This document shows positions 33,667 through 43,056 of a DNA stretch of 64,000 nucleotides, piece after piece; within the stretch, counting starts at the first letter, position 1; every line of letters begins with the position of its first letter. Below the pieces are notes generated by a model that worked only from the letters and a program-made list of their open reading frames with translations, did no database searches and had not been told where the DNA came from. This DNA comes from Antarctobacter albus (GTDB lineage Bacteria > Pseudomonadota > Alphaproteobacteria > Rhodobacterales > Rhodobacteraceae): NCBI RefSeq assembly GCF_900101505.1, contig NZ_FMZI01000004.1:1-64000 (forward strand). The letters run 5' to 3'. The position numbers were made by a program, and so were the translations under genes.

Positions 33667-34908
33667 TCAGCCACGCCCGGCGACGCTGTCCTGATAGCGA
33701 TCGAGGTCCGCGATCAGCGCCTGGCCGACGGGCACCTCCATCCGGGCGCAGAACTCTGCCCAGACCGCGCCATAGGGCAGATCCTTCAGCTCTTCGGTCA
33801 GCATGAAACGACGGCTGAAATCCAGCGCGTTTTCCGCACCTTTCAGAGTGTCCATCGGCAAGAGCAGCGCCCGCAACAGCGCCTTTTGCATGTTGCGCGT
33901 GCCGATCACCCAGGCCGCCGTGCGACTGATCGTGGCGTCGAAGAAATCCAGCCCGATATGCGTGCGCCCCAGCAGGTCACAGGCCACCAGTTCCTGCGCC
34001 ATCGCCAGGATGTCATCGCTTTGCAGGATGACGTGATCGCTGTCCCAGCGCATCGGGCGCGAAACGTGCAGCAGGATCTCATCCACCGACAGAGCGACCG
34101 ATGACAGCTTGTCCGCGATGTTCTCGGTCGGGTGGAAATGACCCATGTCGAGGCACAAGAGCGTGCCCCTGCGGGTGGCATAGCCCAGGTAGAATTCATG
34201 ACTGCCGACGGTGAAGGCCTCGACCCCGATCCCGAACAGCTTGCTTTCGACGGCGTCCAGCATCTGCGCCCGGTCCTGCGGGTCGGCCAGCATGGCATCC
34301 AGCGAGGATTGCAGCCGTTGCCTCGCCGCCATCCGGTCGATGGGATGATCCTTCATTCCGTCCGGAACCCAGATATTGTTGACGCAGGGACTGCCCAGCT
34401 CGGCCCCCATGCGCGCGGCGATCTCACGCGTGCGGCGTCCGTGTTCGATCCAGAAGTCGCGGATGCCCGCATCCGGATGCGCCAGCGTCAGGTTGTCGTC
34501 CGCCTTGGCATGGGCAAAGAAGGTCGGATTGAAATCCAGCCCCAGCCCGCTGTCCCTGGCCCAGTCCACCCAGGGGGTAAAATGGCGGTATTCGATCGCG
34601 TCGCGGTCCGGGCTTTCGTCCGTGTCCATGTACATGGCGTGCAGGTTCAGCCGGTGGCGACCCGGGATCCTGGAAAAGGCGAAATCCAGGTCCGCACGCA
34701 GCTCGTCCGGGGTGCGGGCACGACCTGGATAATTCCCGGTGGCCTGGATGCCGCCACCGGATGCGCCGCTCTTGGCCTCGAAACCCACGACATCGTCGCC
34801 CTGCCAGCAGTGGACCGAAATGGCGATGTCTTTCAGCCGCTCTATCGCGGTCTCGGTTTCGACGCCCCAGTCGGCGAAGGCGGCGCGGGCGCTTTCGTAT
34901 TGGCTCAT
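33667..34908 (-). CDS. rhaI: L-rhamnose isomerase, rhizobial type
   Basis: A 413-residue TIM-barrel isomerase converting L-rhamnose to L-rhamnulose with divalent metal. Recognisable family blocks: AISVHCWQGDDVVGFE near the N-terminus, HAMYMDTDESPDRD, NIWVPDGMKDHPIDR, LCLDMGHFHPTE and the metal-binding RPMRWDSDHVIL. ATG 34908 follows GGAGGATACC. It is 50 nt downstream of the aldolase/dehydrogenase gene and forms a two-gene operon with it, divergent from rhaRSTPQUK, matching the Rhizobium rha gene order. Confidence 0.93.
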   Translation of the reverse strand: MSQYESARAAFADWGVETETAIERLKDIAISVHCWQGDDVVGFEAKSGASGGGIQATGNYPGRARTPDELRADLDFAFSRIPGRHRLNLHAMYMDTDESPDRDAIEYRHFTPWVDWARDSGLGLDFNPTFFAHAKADDNLTLAHPDAGIRDFWIEHGRRTREIAARMGAELGSPCVNNIWVPDGMKDHPIDRMAARQRLQSSLDAMLADPQDRAQMLDAVESKLFGIGVEAFTVGSHEFYLGYATRRGTLLCLDMGHFHPTENIADKLSSVALSVDEILLHVSRPMRWDSDHVILQSDDILAMAQELVACDLLGRTHIGLDFFDATISRTAAWVIGTRNMQKALLRALLLPMDTLKGAENALDFSRRFMLTEELKDLPYGAVWAEFCARMEVPVGQALIADLDRYQDSVAGRG

Positions 34909-34958
34909 GGTATCCTCCCATTGCGACCCGGCAGAGGCTAGCCCCGCCGGATCTGTCC

Positions 34959-37061
34959 TCAGCGCGGGAACGCCTGCACGTTGCCGGCGTCCACGTTCAG
35001 GATGTTGCCCGTCGACTTGGCCGAGGTATCGGCGGCGAAGAAATAGCAGGCCTCGGCGATGTCTTCCGGCAGGACGGAGCGTTTGAGCATCGAGCGGTTG
35101 CGGTACATCTCCTCGAGTCCCTCCTTGTCGGTGCCGTAGGTCGCGGCGCGCTGTTCCAGCCACTCGCCTTCCCAGATCTTCGACCCGCGCAACACCGCAT
35201 CGGGGTTGACCACGTTGACCCGGATGCCCGCCTCGGCACCTTCCAGCGCAAGGCAGCGCGCCAGGTGGATTTCCGAGGCCTTGGCGGTGCAATAGGCAGA
35301 GGCATTGGGCGAGGCCGCCAGCCCGTTCTTGGAGGCGACAAAGACGATGGAACCGCCCAGTCCCTGCGTCCGCATCAGGCCGAACGCCTCTCGGCTGACA
35401 AGGAAATAGCCCGTGCTCAGGATCTCCATGTTCCTGTTCCAAAGTGCCAGAGAGGTCTTTTCGACCGGCGCGGACGAGGCGATGCCCGCGTTGGACACGA
35501 GGATATCGGTGCCGCCGAACTCGACCGACGCATCGGCAAAGGCCTGCGCCACCGCCTCTTCGCGGGTCACATCCATGACGACGCTGCGCACCACGTCCCC
35601 ACCGAACTGCTTTTCAAGCTGCGCGCGTGTGGCCTCCAGCGCCTTGGCGTCGATATCGGCCAGCACCACGCAGGCGCCCTCGGACAGGTAGCGGGCCGCC
35701 GTTGCCGCACCGATTCCCCCTGCCCCGCCCGTGACCAGTGCGATCCGGCCCGCCAGCGATTTAGGCTTGGGCATCCGCTGCAGCTTGGCCTCTTCGAGCA
35801 GCCAGTACTCGATGTCAAAGGCCTCTTGTTCGGGCAGCCCCTGGTAGGTGCTGATGGCCGAGGCGCCGCGCATGACGTTGATCGCGTTGACATAGAACTC
35901 GCCCGAGATCCGCGCCGTCGCCTTGTCCTTGGCAAAGGTGATCATGCCGACACCGGGCAGCAGGTAGACAACCGCGTTCGGATCGCGCATCGCCGGGCTA
36001 TCATCGCGTTTGCAGCGGTCGTAGTAGGCGGCATAATCGGCGCGATAAGCTTCGATCTGCTCCGGCAGGCTTTCCAGCACCGTGTCGAGGTTGCCCTTGA
36101 CCGGGTCGTAATCGACCACGAAGGGACGGATCTTGGTCCGCAGGAAATGGTCCGGGCAAGAGGTGCCCAAGGCCGCCAGCGGCGCCATATCCTGCGCGTT
36201 GACGAATTCCAGCACCGCGTCGCTGTCGTTGAAATGGCCAACCATGTGCTGGTTGCCCGACACGAAACCGCGAATGGCGGGCATCAGCCGCGCGGCGACC
36301 GTGCGGCGCTGCTCTGCCGCGAGCGACTTGTACTTTGCACCGCCGAAGGCCGGCACATCCTTGGTCTTGTCTGCCAGCCACTCTGTCGCCGCGTTGATCA
36401 CGTCGATTGTGGTGTCGTAACAGGTCCTGGCATCATCCGCCCAGGTGAACAGCCCGTGGCTTTCCAGCACCACGCCGTCGGCCTCGGGGTTCTCAAGGCA
36501 GAATTTCTCCAGCCACAGGCCCAATTCATAGCCGGGCCGCTTCCACGGCAACCAGCCGATACGGTTGCCAAAGATCTCCTGCGTCAGCTCACGCGAGTTT
36601 TCCGAGGCGGCAATGGCGATGATGGCGTCCGCGTGGACGTGATCAACGTGTTTGCGCGGTACATAAGCGTGCAAAGGCGTGTCGATGGAGGCCGCGCGCG
36701 GGTTCAATCGAAAGGTGCAATGCGGCAGGTAACCCACCATCTCGTCCTCGTGCTCGACACCGCGATAGAGCGACTTCAGCGCCTGCAGCTTGTCCATGTA
36801 GAGCGTGGCGAAACCGTCCATCTTTATCGAGCCGATATCCCCGCCCGATCCCTTGACCCAGAGCACCTCTACCTGCTCGCCGCTCAGCGGATCGGTCTCC
36901 ATGACCTTGGCCGAGGTATTGCCGCCGCCATAGTTGGTCACGCGCTTGTCGGCGCCCAGGATGTTCGAGCGGTACAGCAACAGCTCCGATTCGCTCATCC
37001 CCTGCGCCTCAGCCGCATCCCAGCGATTTTCCAGAAGATGATTGTCCACGGTTTTCAACAT
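34959..37061 (-). CDS. rhaD: Bifunctional rhamnulose-1-phosphate aldolase / short-chain dehydrogenase
   Basis: A 700-residue fusion. The N-terminal half (about 1-430) is a class II aldolase with NYGGGNTSAK and the zinc-binding HVDHVHADAIIAIA. The C-terminal half (about 435-700) is an SDR with TGGAGGIGAATA and the catalytic YCTAK. It should split L-rhamnulose-1-phosphate into dihydroxyacetone phosphate and L-lactaldehyde and oxidise the lactaldehyde. Such fusions are common in rhizobial and roseobacter rha loci (also named rhaE or rhaD). It is the first gene of the minus-strand rha arm, 133 nt from the operator. Confidence 0.93.
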   Translation of the reverse strand: MLKTVDNHLLENRWDAAEAQGMSESELLLYRSNILGADKRVTNYGGGNTSAKVMETDPLSGEQVEVLWVKGSGGDIGSIKMDGFATLYMDKLQALKSLYRGVEHEDEMVGYLPHCTFRLNPRAASIDTPLHAYVPRKHVDHVHADAIIAIAASENSRELTQEIFGNRIGWLPWKRPGYELGLWLEKFCLENPEADGVVLESHGLFTWADDARTCYDTTIDVINAATEWLADKTKDVPAFGGAKYKSLAAEQRRTVAARLMPAIRGFVSGNQHMVGHFNDSDAVLEFVNAQDMAPLAALGTSCPDHFLRTKIRPFVVDYDPVKGNLDTVLESLPEQIEAYRADYAAYYDRCKRDDSPAMRDPNAVVYLLPGVGMITFAKDKATARISGEFYVNAINVMRGASAISTYQGLPEQEAFDIEYWLLEEAKLQRMPKPKSLAGRIALVTGGAGGIGAATAARYLSEGACVVLADIDAKALEATRAQLEKQFGGDVVRSVVMDVTREEAVAQAFADASVEFGGTDILVSNAGIASSAPVEKTSLALWNRNMEILSTGYFLVSREAFGLMRTQGLGGSIVFVASKNGLAASPNASAYCTAKASEIHLARCLALEGAEAGIRVNVVNPDAVLRGSKIWEGEWLEQRAATYGTDKEGLEEMYRNRSMLKRSVLPEDIAEACYFFAADTSAKSTGNILNVDAGNVQAFPR

Positions 37062-37134
37062 CTTGTCCTCCCGACGGGCGCACCGGCGCCGCTGTAAATC
37101 TGATCGGGATGCTGAGCGGATTGCGCCAAATTGT

Positions 37135-37201
37135 CAATCATATCCAATCATAAACAACCATACTGCGCCGCAGAATGATTGATGTTGATTGTTTTTGATT
37201 G
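37135..37201. promoter_or_regulatory. Symmetric six-box operator for the rha regulator
   Basis: Three TGATTG hexamers at 37176, 37186 and 37196 repeat with exactly 10-bp spacing. On the other side, CAATCA at 37135 and 37145 and CAACCA at 37155 form the mirror image with the same 10-bp spacing. All pairs are centred on position 37168. One helical turn between boxes puts all sites on one face of the DNA. It lies between the divergent rhaD and rhaR and is the probable DeoR-family RhaR binding site. Confidence 0.8.
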
Positions 37202-37247
37202 ACGAACGCGGCGAATCCACGCAATCTTCATCGCCAAGGAGGAGCCG

Positions 37248-38054
37248 ATGCACGAGAAAGAACGCCACAGGATCATTCTCTCTGCCGTGCAGGATCGCCC
37301 GGTCGTGACCGTCGTCGACCTGTGCAACCTGACAGAGGCGTCCGAGGCAACGATCCGGCGCGACATCGCCACGCTTCACATGCAGAAGAAACTGCGCCGT
37401 GTGCGCGGCGGGGCCGAAGCCCTGACACCGCCGCCCTTCGTGGGACTTGCCGGGCGGCCCTTCTCGGTCAACCAGACATTGCGCATCAAGCAGAAGCAGG
37501 CCATCGCCCGGGCGGCGGTCGAACTGTGCGAGGACGGCGACTCGATCATCATCAACGGTGGCACCACGACCTTTCAGATGGTGCACCCGCTGGCCAGCCG
37601 CCGTTGCCAGGTCTTCACCAACTCCTTTCCCATCGCGGAACATTTGCTCAAGCATTCCAAGAACATGGTGATGTTGTCCGGCGGGATGATCTACCGCGAA
37701 CAGAACATCGTCCTGTCGCCCTTCGACAACGATGTGACGCGCAATTTCTGGGCCCGGCGCATGTTCATGGGCGCGCAAGGGCTGGGGCCCATCGGGTTGA
37801 TGGAAGCCGACCCACTGCTGATCCAGGCCGAACAGAAACTGATCGGCCAGGCGGACGAGCTGGTGGTGCTGGTCGACAGCACCAAGTTCGACAACCGCTC
37901 CAGCCTCGTGCTTTGCGCGCTCGACCGGATCGACACGGTCATCACCGACGAGGGCATATCCGACAAGGCCGCCGCCATGCTGGAGGCGGCGGATGTTTCA
38001 CTGATCGTCGCCCAGTCCGGCGCCGCGACACAGGAAGGCGAGGCCGCGTCCTAG
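37248..38054 (+). CDS. rhaR: DeoR-family regulator of rhamnose catabolism
   Basis: A 268-residue DeoR/GlpR-type regulator. The N-terminal HTH (about residues 5-58) reads VVDLCNLTEASEATIRRDIATLHMQKKLRRVRGG. The C-terminal sugar-phosphate-binding domain (about 80-240) contains IIINGGTTTFQM and the usual LVDSTKFDNRS. In rhizobia, the orthologous regulator represses both arms of the rha locus and is relieved by a rhamnose-derived inducer. ATG 37248 follows GGAGGAG. The symmetric operator directly upstream suggests autoregulation together with control of rhaDI. Confidence 0.9.
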   Translation: MHEKERHRIILSAVQDRPVVTVVDLCNLTEASEATIRRDIATLHMQKKLRRVRGGAEALTPPPFVGLAGRPFSVNQTLRIKQKQAIARAAVELCEDGDSIIINGGTTTFQMVHPLASRRCQVFTNSFPIAEHLLKHSKNMVMLSGGMIYREQNIVLSPFDNDVTRNFWARRMFMGAQGLGPIGLMEADPLLIQAEQKLIGQADELVVLVDSTKFDNRSSLVLCALDRIDTVITDEGISDKAAAMLEAADVSLIVAQSGAATQEGEAAS

Positions 38055-38096
38055 CGGCCCGCAAGACAAACGACTTCGATCAAGGGAGGAATAACA

Positions 38097-39101
38097 ATGA
38101 TCCGTCGTACCTTTACCAAGCTGCTCGCGGGGGCCACGCTGGCCACCGGGCTGATGGGCACCTCGGCGCTGGCACAGGACGATCCGGTGCGCATCGCGCT
38201 GGTGGTCAAGGCCCTGGGAATCGGCTTTTTCGAGGCCGCGGCCAAGGGCGCCGAAGAGGCCGCCGCCGACCTCGGCAACACCGAGATCATCTACACCGGC
38301 CCGACCGACACCACGGCCGAGGCGCAGATCCAGGTCATCAACTCGCTGATCGCGCAGGGCGTCGACGCCATCGCGGTCTCGGCCAACGATCCCGATGCGC
38401 TGGTGCCGGTCCTGAAAAAGGCCATGCAGCGCGGCATCACCGTGATCTCCTGGGACTCGGGCGTGGCACCGGAAGGCCGCCAGATGCACCTGAACCCCTC
38501 GTCCAACCCGCTGATCGGCAACATGATCATCAAGCTGGCCGCCGATGAGCTGCCCGATGGCGGCAAGGTTGCCCTGCTCTCGGCCACCACCACCTCGACC
38601 AACCAGAACATCTGGATCGACGAGATGAAGAAGGTCATGGGCGACTATCCGGGGATCGAGCTGGTGGCGACCGTCTATGGCGACGACCTCGCCGACAAGT
38701 CCTACCGCGAGGCGCAGGGCCTGATGCAGAAATACCCTGACCTCGACGCGATCATCGCGCCGACCTCGGTCGGTATCGTGGCCGCGGCACAGGCGGTCGT
38801 GGACGCCGGCAAGGTGGGTCAGGTCAACGTGACCGGCCTGGGCCTGCCGTCGGAAATGGCCGGAGCCATCGACAGCGGCGCCTCCAAGTCCTTTGCGATC
38901 TGGAACCCGATCGACCTGGGCTATTCCGCCACGATGATCGCCCATGCGCTGGCCAGCGGCGACGCCACGGCGGAACCGGGCGCGGAAATCCCGATGGGCC
39001 GCATGGGCAGCGTCACGCTGGACGACGACAATGCCGGGGCGATGGCCGATCCCTTCGTCTACGACAGCTCGAACATCGACGACTTCAAGTCGATCTTCTG
39101 A
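38097..39101 (+). CDS. rhaS: Rhamnose ABC transporter substrate-binding protein
   Basis: A 334-residue periplasmic sugar-binding protein of the ribose/autoinducer-2 type. The signal peptide spans about residues 1-26 (ending GTSALAQ); the mature part begins PVRIALVVKALGIGFFEAAAKGAEEAA. SANDPDALVPVLKKAMQRGITVISWDSGV and VTGLGLPSEMAGAIDSGASKSFAIWNP are typical of RhaS. It is followed by a perfect hairpin and then the ATPase gene, a common arrangement to overproduce the binding protein. GGGAGGA precedes ATG 38097. Confidence 0.93.
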   Translation: MIRRTFTKLLAGATLATGLMGTSALAQDDPVRIALVVKALGIGFFEAAAKGAEEAAADLGNTEIIYTGPTDTTAEAQIQVINSLIAQGVDAIAVSANDPDALVPVLKKAMQRGITVISWDSGVAPEGRQMHLNPSSNPLIGNMIIKLAADELPDGGKVALLSATTTSTNQNIWIDEMKKVMGDYPGIELVATVYGDDLADKSYREAQGLMQKYPDLDAIIAPTSVGIVAAAQAVVDAGKVGQVNVTGLGLPSEMAGAIDSGASKSFAIWNPIDLGYSATMIAHALASGDATAEPGAEIPMGRMGSVTLDDDNAGAMADPFVYDSSNIDDFKSIF

Positions 39102-39125
39102 TCGCCTCCCCACCCGGGGCAATCC

Positions 39126-39150
39126 ACCGGGGGGCCACATGCCCCCCGGT
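39126..39150 (+). terminator. Perfect hairpin after rhaS
   Basis: A 10-bp perfect stem, ACCGGGGGGC (39126-39135) with GCCCCCCGGT (39141-39150), loop of 5, located 24 nt after the rhaS stop and 74 nt before rhaT. No U run, so it likely stabilises the rhaS message and gives partial read-through to rhaTPQUK. Confidence 0.7.
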
Positions 39151-39223
39151 TCATCCGAAAAATCACACCGAACACGCGCAGGCCAACCGCGACACCCCGG
39201 CCTGCGGCAGGGGAGGTCATGGG

Positions 39224-40750
39224 ATGCTGATGCAGGCAGGCAGCGACGACAACGCACAGACCCTTACGGGCCCGGTCCTGTCCCTCGACGGGATCACCAA
39301 GACCTTTCCCGGGGTCAAGGCGCTGGACGAGATCCGGCTGGACCTGCACCCGGGCCAGGTCACGGCGCTTGTCGGCGAAAATGGCGCGGGAAAGTCCACG
39401 GTCGTCAAGATCCTGACCGGAATCTACCAGCCCGACGGCGGGGAAATCCGGGTCGATGGCAGCGCCCGCCGCTTTCCCAGCCCGCAGGATGCGGCGGATG
39501 CGGGCATCACCGCCATTCACCAGGAAACCGTCCTGTTCGACGAACTGACGGTGGCCGAAAACATCTTTCTGGGCCACGCCCCGCGCAACCGCTGGGGCCT
39601 GATCGACTGGCCCCGGATGCGCCGCGAGGCCGAAACGATCCTGCGCGGCATCGGCGCCCAGGTCGATCCCGATCATCCGTTGCGCGATCTCGGCATCGCG
39701 AACAAGCACCTCGTCGCCATCGCCCGCGCCCTGTCCATCGACGCCCGCGTGGTCATCATGGACGAACCCACGGCCGCCCTGTCGCACAAGGAAATCGAAG
39801 AGCTGTACGAGCTGGTCGAAACCCTCAAGGCACAGGGCAAGGCGATCCTCTTCATCAGCCACAAGTTCGACGAGATCTTCCGCATCGCCGACCGCTATAC
39901 CGTGTTCCGCGACGGCCAGTTCGTCGGCGCGGGGCTGATCGCGGACGTGACAGAGGCCGACCTGGTCAAGATGATGGTCGGTCGCGAGGTCAGCCAGATC
40001 TTCCCCAAGCGCAGCCCCAGCATCGGCGAAGAGGTGCTGCAGGTCGCGGGCTACGCCCACCCGACCGAATTCGCGGACATCGGCTTTCGCCTGAACCGGG
40101 GCGAGATCCTGGGGTTCTACGGATTGGTCGGCGCCGGCCGGTCGGAATTCATGCAGGCGCTGTTCGGGATCACGAAACCGTCCAAGGGTGTCACGAAGAT
40201 CGACGGCAAGATCCGGGTGATCCGATCACCCGCCGACGCGGTGGCCAACGGCATCGTCTATGTCCCCGAGGACCGGGGAAAGCAGGGCGCCATCACCGCC
40301 TTGCCGATTTTTCAGAACGTCACCCTACCCTCGCTGGCGCGCACCTCGCGCAGGGGGTTCCTGCAGCTGGCCGAGGAATTCAAGCTGGCCCGCGAATACA
40401 CCCGGCGACTGGATCTGCGCGCGGCCTCGCTGGACACGCCGGTGGGCAACCTGTCGGGCGGCAACCAGCAGAAGGTGGTGATCGCCAAGTGGCTGGCCAC
40501 CCAGCCCCGCGTCATCATCCTGGACGAACCGACCAAGGGCATCGACATCGGGTCGAAGGCGGCGGTTCATGACTTCATGGCCGAACTGGCCGCGCAGGGG
40601 CTGGCCGTCATCATGGTCAGCTCGGAAATCCCCGAGATCCTGGGCATGTCCGACCGCGTCATCGTCATGCGCGAAGGCCGGATCGCCGCCGAGGTGCAGG
40701 GGGATGACCTGACGCCCGAGACGCTTGTCCGCCACGCCGCCGGTATCTGA
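39224..40750 (+). CDS. rhaT: Rhamnose ABC transporter ATP-binding protein (double cassette)
   Basis: A 508-residue sugar ABC ATPase with two nucleotide-binding domains. Domain 1 has Walker A GENGAGKST and Walker B VVIMDEPTAALS; its signature is degenerate. Domain 2 has a degenerate Walker A (GLVGAGRSE), the intact signature LSGGNQQKVV and Walker B VIILDEPTKGIDIG. This asymmetry is normal for RbsA-like proteins. The start at ATG 39224 has GGGAGG 7 nt upstream. It energises RhaP/RhaQ for rhamnose uptake. Confidence 0.93.
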   Translation: MLMQAGSDDNAQTLTGPVLSLDGITKTFPGVKALDEIRLDLHPGQVTALVGENGAGKSTVVKILTGIYQPDGGEIRVDGSARRFPSPQDAADAGITAIHQETVLFDELTVAENIFLGHAPRNRWGLIDWPRMRREAETILRGIGAQVDPDHPLRDLGIANKHLVAIARALSIDARVVIMDEPTAALSHKEIEELYELVETLKAQGKAILFISHKFDEIFRIADRYTVFRDGQFVGAGLIADVTEADLVKMMVGREVSQIFPKRSPSIGEEVLQVAGYAHPTEFADIGFRLNRGEILGFYGLVGAGRSEFMQALFGITKPSKGVTKIDGKIRVIRSPADAVANGIVYVPEDRGKQGAITALPIFQNVTLPSLARTSRRGFLQLAEEFKLAREYTRRLDLRAASLDTPVGNLSGGNQQKVVIAKWLATQPRVIILDEPTKGIDIGSKAAVHDFMAELAAQGLAVIMVSSEIPEILGMSDRVIVMREGRIAAEVQGDDLTPETLVRHAAGI

Positions 40751-40760
40751 GGAGAGAGCG

Positions 40761-41744
40761 ATGATCCGCAAACTTGCCACCAGGCGCGAAACCCTGCTGC
40801 TGGGCGCGCTCTTGCTGTTGCTGGCCGTGATCGCCACGCGCTTTCCCGGTTTCGTGGCGCCGTCCAACCTGGCGGATGTGTTCAACGACACGGCGCCGCT
40901 GATCCTGCTGGCCATCGGCCAGATGGTGGTCATCCTGACCCGCTGCATCGACCTGTCGGTGGCCGCCAACCTGGCGCTGACCGGCATGGTGGTGGCGATG
41001 CTGAACGTGGCCGTGCCTGGCCTGCCGGTGGCGGTAACGCTGGCGGTCGCCTTGGGCCTGGGCGCGGCCCTGGGCATGGTCAACGGCCTGCTGGTCTGGA
41101 AACTGGACATTCCGCCCATCGTGGTCACGCTGGGCACCATGACGATCTTTCGCGGCACGATCTTCGTCATCTCGGGCGGTGACTGGGTCAACAGCCACGA
41201 GATGGGAGAGGGATTCAAGGCCTTTCCGCGCGCCGAGTTGCTGGGCCTGCCGATGCTGAGCTGGATCGCGATCCTGGCCCTGGCGGTCTTTTCCCTGGTC
41301 ATGACCCGCACGACGCTGGGCCGCGCCTTCTACGCGGTGGGCGGCAACCCGCACGCGGCCACCTATACCGGCATCGACGTGGGCCGGACCCAGTTCTGGG
41401 CCTTTACCCTGTCCGGTACCCTGGCCGGCCTGACGGGCTATCTCTGGGTCTCGCGCTACGCTGTGGCCTATGTCGACATCGCCGGCGGGTTCGAGCTGGA
41501 CGTGGTGGCGGCCTGCGTGATCGGCGGCATCTCGATCATGGGCGGCGTCGGCACGGTCTGGGGCGCCCTGCTGGGGGCCCTGTTCCTGGGCGTCATCAAG
41601 AACGCCCTTCCGGTGGTCAACATCTCGCCCTTCTGGCAGCTGGCGATTTCCGGCAGCGCCATCATCATCGCGGTGGCGGTCAATGCCCGCGCCGGACGCG
41701 ACAAGGGCCGCATCATCCTGAAATCCGCGGAGCACGCCACATGA
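40761..41744 (+). CDS. rhaP: Rhamnose ABC transporter permease
   Basis: A 327-residue polytopic permease of the ribose-type BPD_transp_2 family, about 9-10 helices. RCIDLSVAANLALTGMVVAML and GGISIMGGVGTVWGALLGALFLGVIKNALP are the conserved core elements. GAGGAGAG precedes ATG 40761, 10 nt after rhaT. It overlaps rhaQ by 4 nt, so the two permease subunits are probably made in equal amounts for a heterodimer. Confidence 0.92.
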   Translation: MIRKLATRRETLLLGALLLLLAVIATRFPGFVAPSNLADVFNDTAPLILLAIGQMVVILTRCIDLSVAANLALTGMVVAMLNVAVPGLPVAVTLAVALGLGAALGMVNGLLVWKLDIPPIVVTLGTMTIFRGTIFVISGGDWVNSHEMGEGFKAFPRAELLGLPMLSWIAILALAVFSLVMTRTTLGRAFYAVGGNPHAATYTGIDVGRTQFWAFTLSGTLAGLTGYLWVSRYAVAYVDIAGGFELDVVAACVIGGISIMGGVGTVWGALLGALFLGVIKNALPVVNISPFWQLAISGSAIIIAVAVNARAGRDKGRIILKSAEHAT

Positions 41745-42742
41745 CGACATTGCATGACACCGCACCGGGGCGCCAGATCCCCGACCGGCTGCAATCGCCC
41801 CTGCAACGGCGGCTGAAGAGCTGGGAAACCCTGCTGCTGCTGGTGGCCATCGGCATCTTCGTCGCCAACAGCTTTGCCTCGCCCTATTTCCTCAACGCCT
41901 GGAACCTGAGCGACGCAACCTTCAACTTTACCGAAAAGGCGATGATCGCCTTTGCGATGGCGCTGCTGATCATCTCGGGCGAGATCGACCTGTCGGTCGC
42001 GGCGATCATCGCGCTGGCCTCGACCGCGATGGGCGCGGCCATGACCGCGGGGGCCGCTACGCCGATGATCCTGCTGGTGGGGATCGGCACCGGCCTGGCC
42101 TGCGGCGCATTCAACGGGGTGCTCGTCACCCGTTTCGGCCTGCCCTCCATCGTCGTCACCATCGGCACCATGAGCCTGTTTCGAGGCATCAGCTACATCG
42201 TCCTGGGCGACCAGGCCTTTCGCGGCTACCCCTCAGATTTCGCCTTCTTCGGACAGGGCTACGTGTTCTGGGTGATCTCCTTCGAGCTGGTGCTTTTCGC
42301 CGTGCTCGCCGTGATCTACGCCGTGGTCCTGCACCTGACCAACTTTGGCCGCGCGGTCTATGCCATCGGCAACAATGCGACGGGGGCAGAGTTTTCAGGC
42401 ATCCGAGTCGCGCGGGTGAAATTCATCCTCTTCCTGCTGACCGGCCTGATGTCGGGCATCGCCGCCATCTGCCTGACCTCGCGGCTGGGCTCGACCCGCC
42501 CCTCCATCGCCTTCGGATGGGAGCTGGAGGTGGTGACGATGGTGGTACTTGGCGGTGTCAACATCCTGGGCGGATCCGGGTCCATCCCCGGCGTCGTCAT
42601 CGCCGCCTTCGTCATGGGGCTGGTGACCTTCGGACTGGGCCTGTTGAACGTGCCCGGCATCGTCATGTCGATCGTGATCGGCGCGCTGCTGATCGGGGTG
42701 ATCGCCCTGCCCCGGCTCTGGTCGAAATGGCGGGCCGCGTGA
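41741..42742 (+). CDS. rhaQ: Rhamnose ABC transporter permease
   Basis: A 333-residue permease paralogous to RhaP. After a polar N-terminal tail of about 28 residues come roughly 10 helices, including [45 protein letters not shown] and [24 protein letters not shown]. It starts at ATG 41741 inside the last codons of rhaP and shares one base with the rhaU start (TGATG). It forms the transmembrane pore with RhaP. Confidence 0.92.
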   Translation: MTTLHDTAPGRQIPDRLQSPLQRRLKSWETLLLLVAIGIFVANSFASPYFLNAWNLSDATFNFTEKAMIAFAMALLIISGEIDLSVAAIIALASTAMGAAMTAGAATPMILLVGIGTGLACGAFNGVLVTRFGLPSIVVTIGTMSLFRGISYIVLGDQAFRGYPSDFAFFGQGYVFWVISFELVLFAVLAVIYAVVLHLTNFGRAVYAIGNNATGAEFSGIRVARVKFILFLLTGLMSGIAAICLTSRLGSTRPSIAFGWELEVVTMVVLGGVNILGGSGSIPGVVIAAFVMGLVTFGLGLLNVPGIVMSIVIGALLIGVIALPRLWSKWRAA

Positions 42743-43056
42743 TGCAGAAATACGCCTTCAAGATGACGCTCACCCCCGGATGCGAGACCGAGTACCGCAA
42801 GCGCCATGACGCGATCTGGCCCGAATTGTCGCAGCTGCTGAAAGAGGCGGGCGTGTCGGATTACTCGATCCACCTCGACCGGGACACGCATACGCTATTT
42901 GCGGTGCTCTGGAGACGGGACGATCATACGATGGACGCCCTCCCCGACCATCCGGTCATGCAGAGATGGTGGGCGCATATGGCGGACATCATGGAGACCA
43001 GGAACGACAACGAACCCGTGGCGACGCCGCTGGAAACGGTCTTTCACCTGCCATGA
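42742..43056 (+). CDS. rhaU: L-rhamnose mutarotase
   Basis: A 104-residue protein, exactly the length of E. coli RhaM. It has the family pattern [30 protein letters not shown] and [15 protein letters not shown]; the His of KRHDAIWPE is the catalytic residue in this family. It interconverts the anomers of L-rhamnose so the isomerase can use it. It overlaps rhaQ by one base and rhaK by four. Confidence 0.95.
   Translation: MQKYAFKMTLTPGCETEYRKRHDAIWPELSQLLKEAGVSDYSIHLDRDTHTLFAVLWRRDDHTMDALPDHPVMQRWWAHMADIMETRNDNEPVATPLETVFHLP

Noticed and set aside
34909-35442. Upstream extension of the rhaI frame.
   Set aside because: It runs through the dehydrogenase end of the rhamnulose aldolase gene in another frame; rhaI begins at ATG 34908 with a good ribosome site.
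39224-40750. Degenerate Walker A and signature motifs in RhaT as possible damage.
   Set aside because: Asymmetric cassettes are the norm in ribose-type double ATPases; one full set of working motifs is present.
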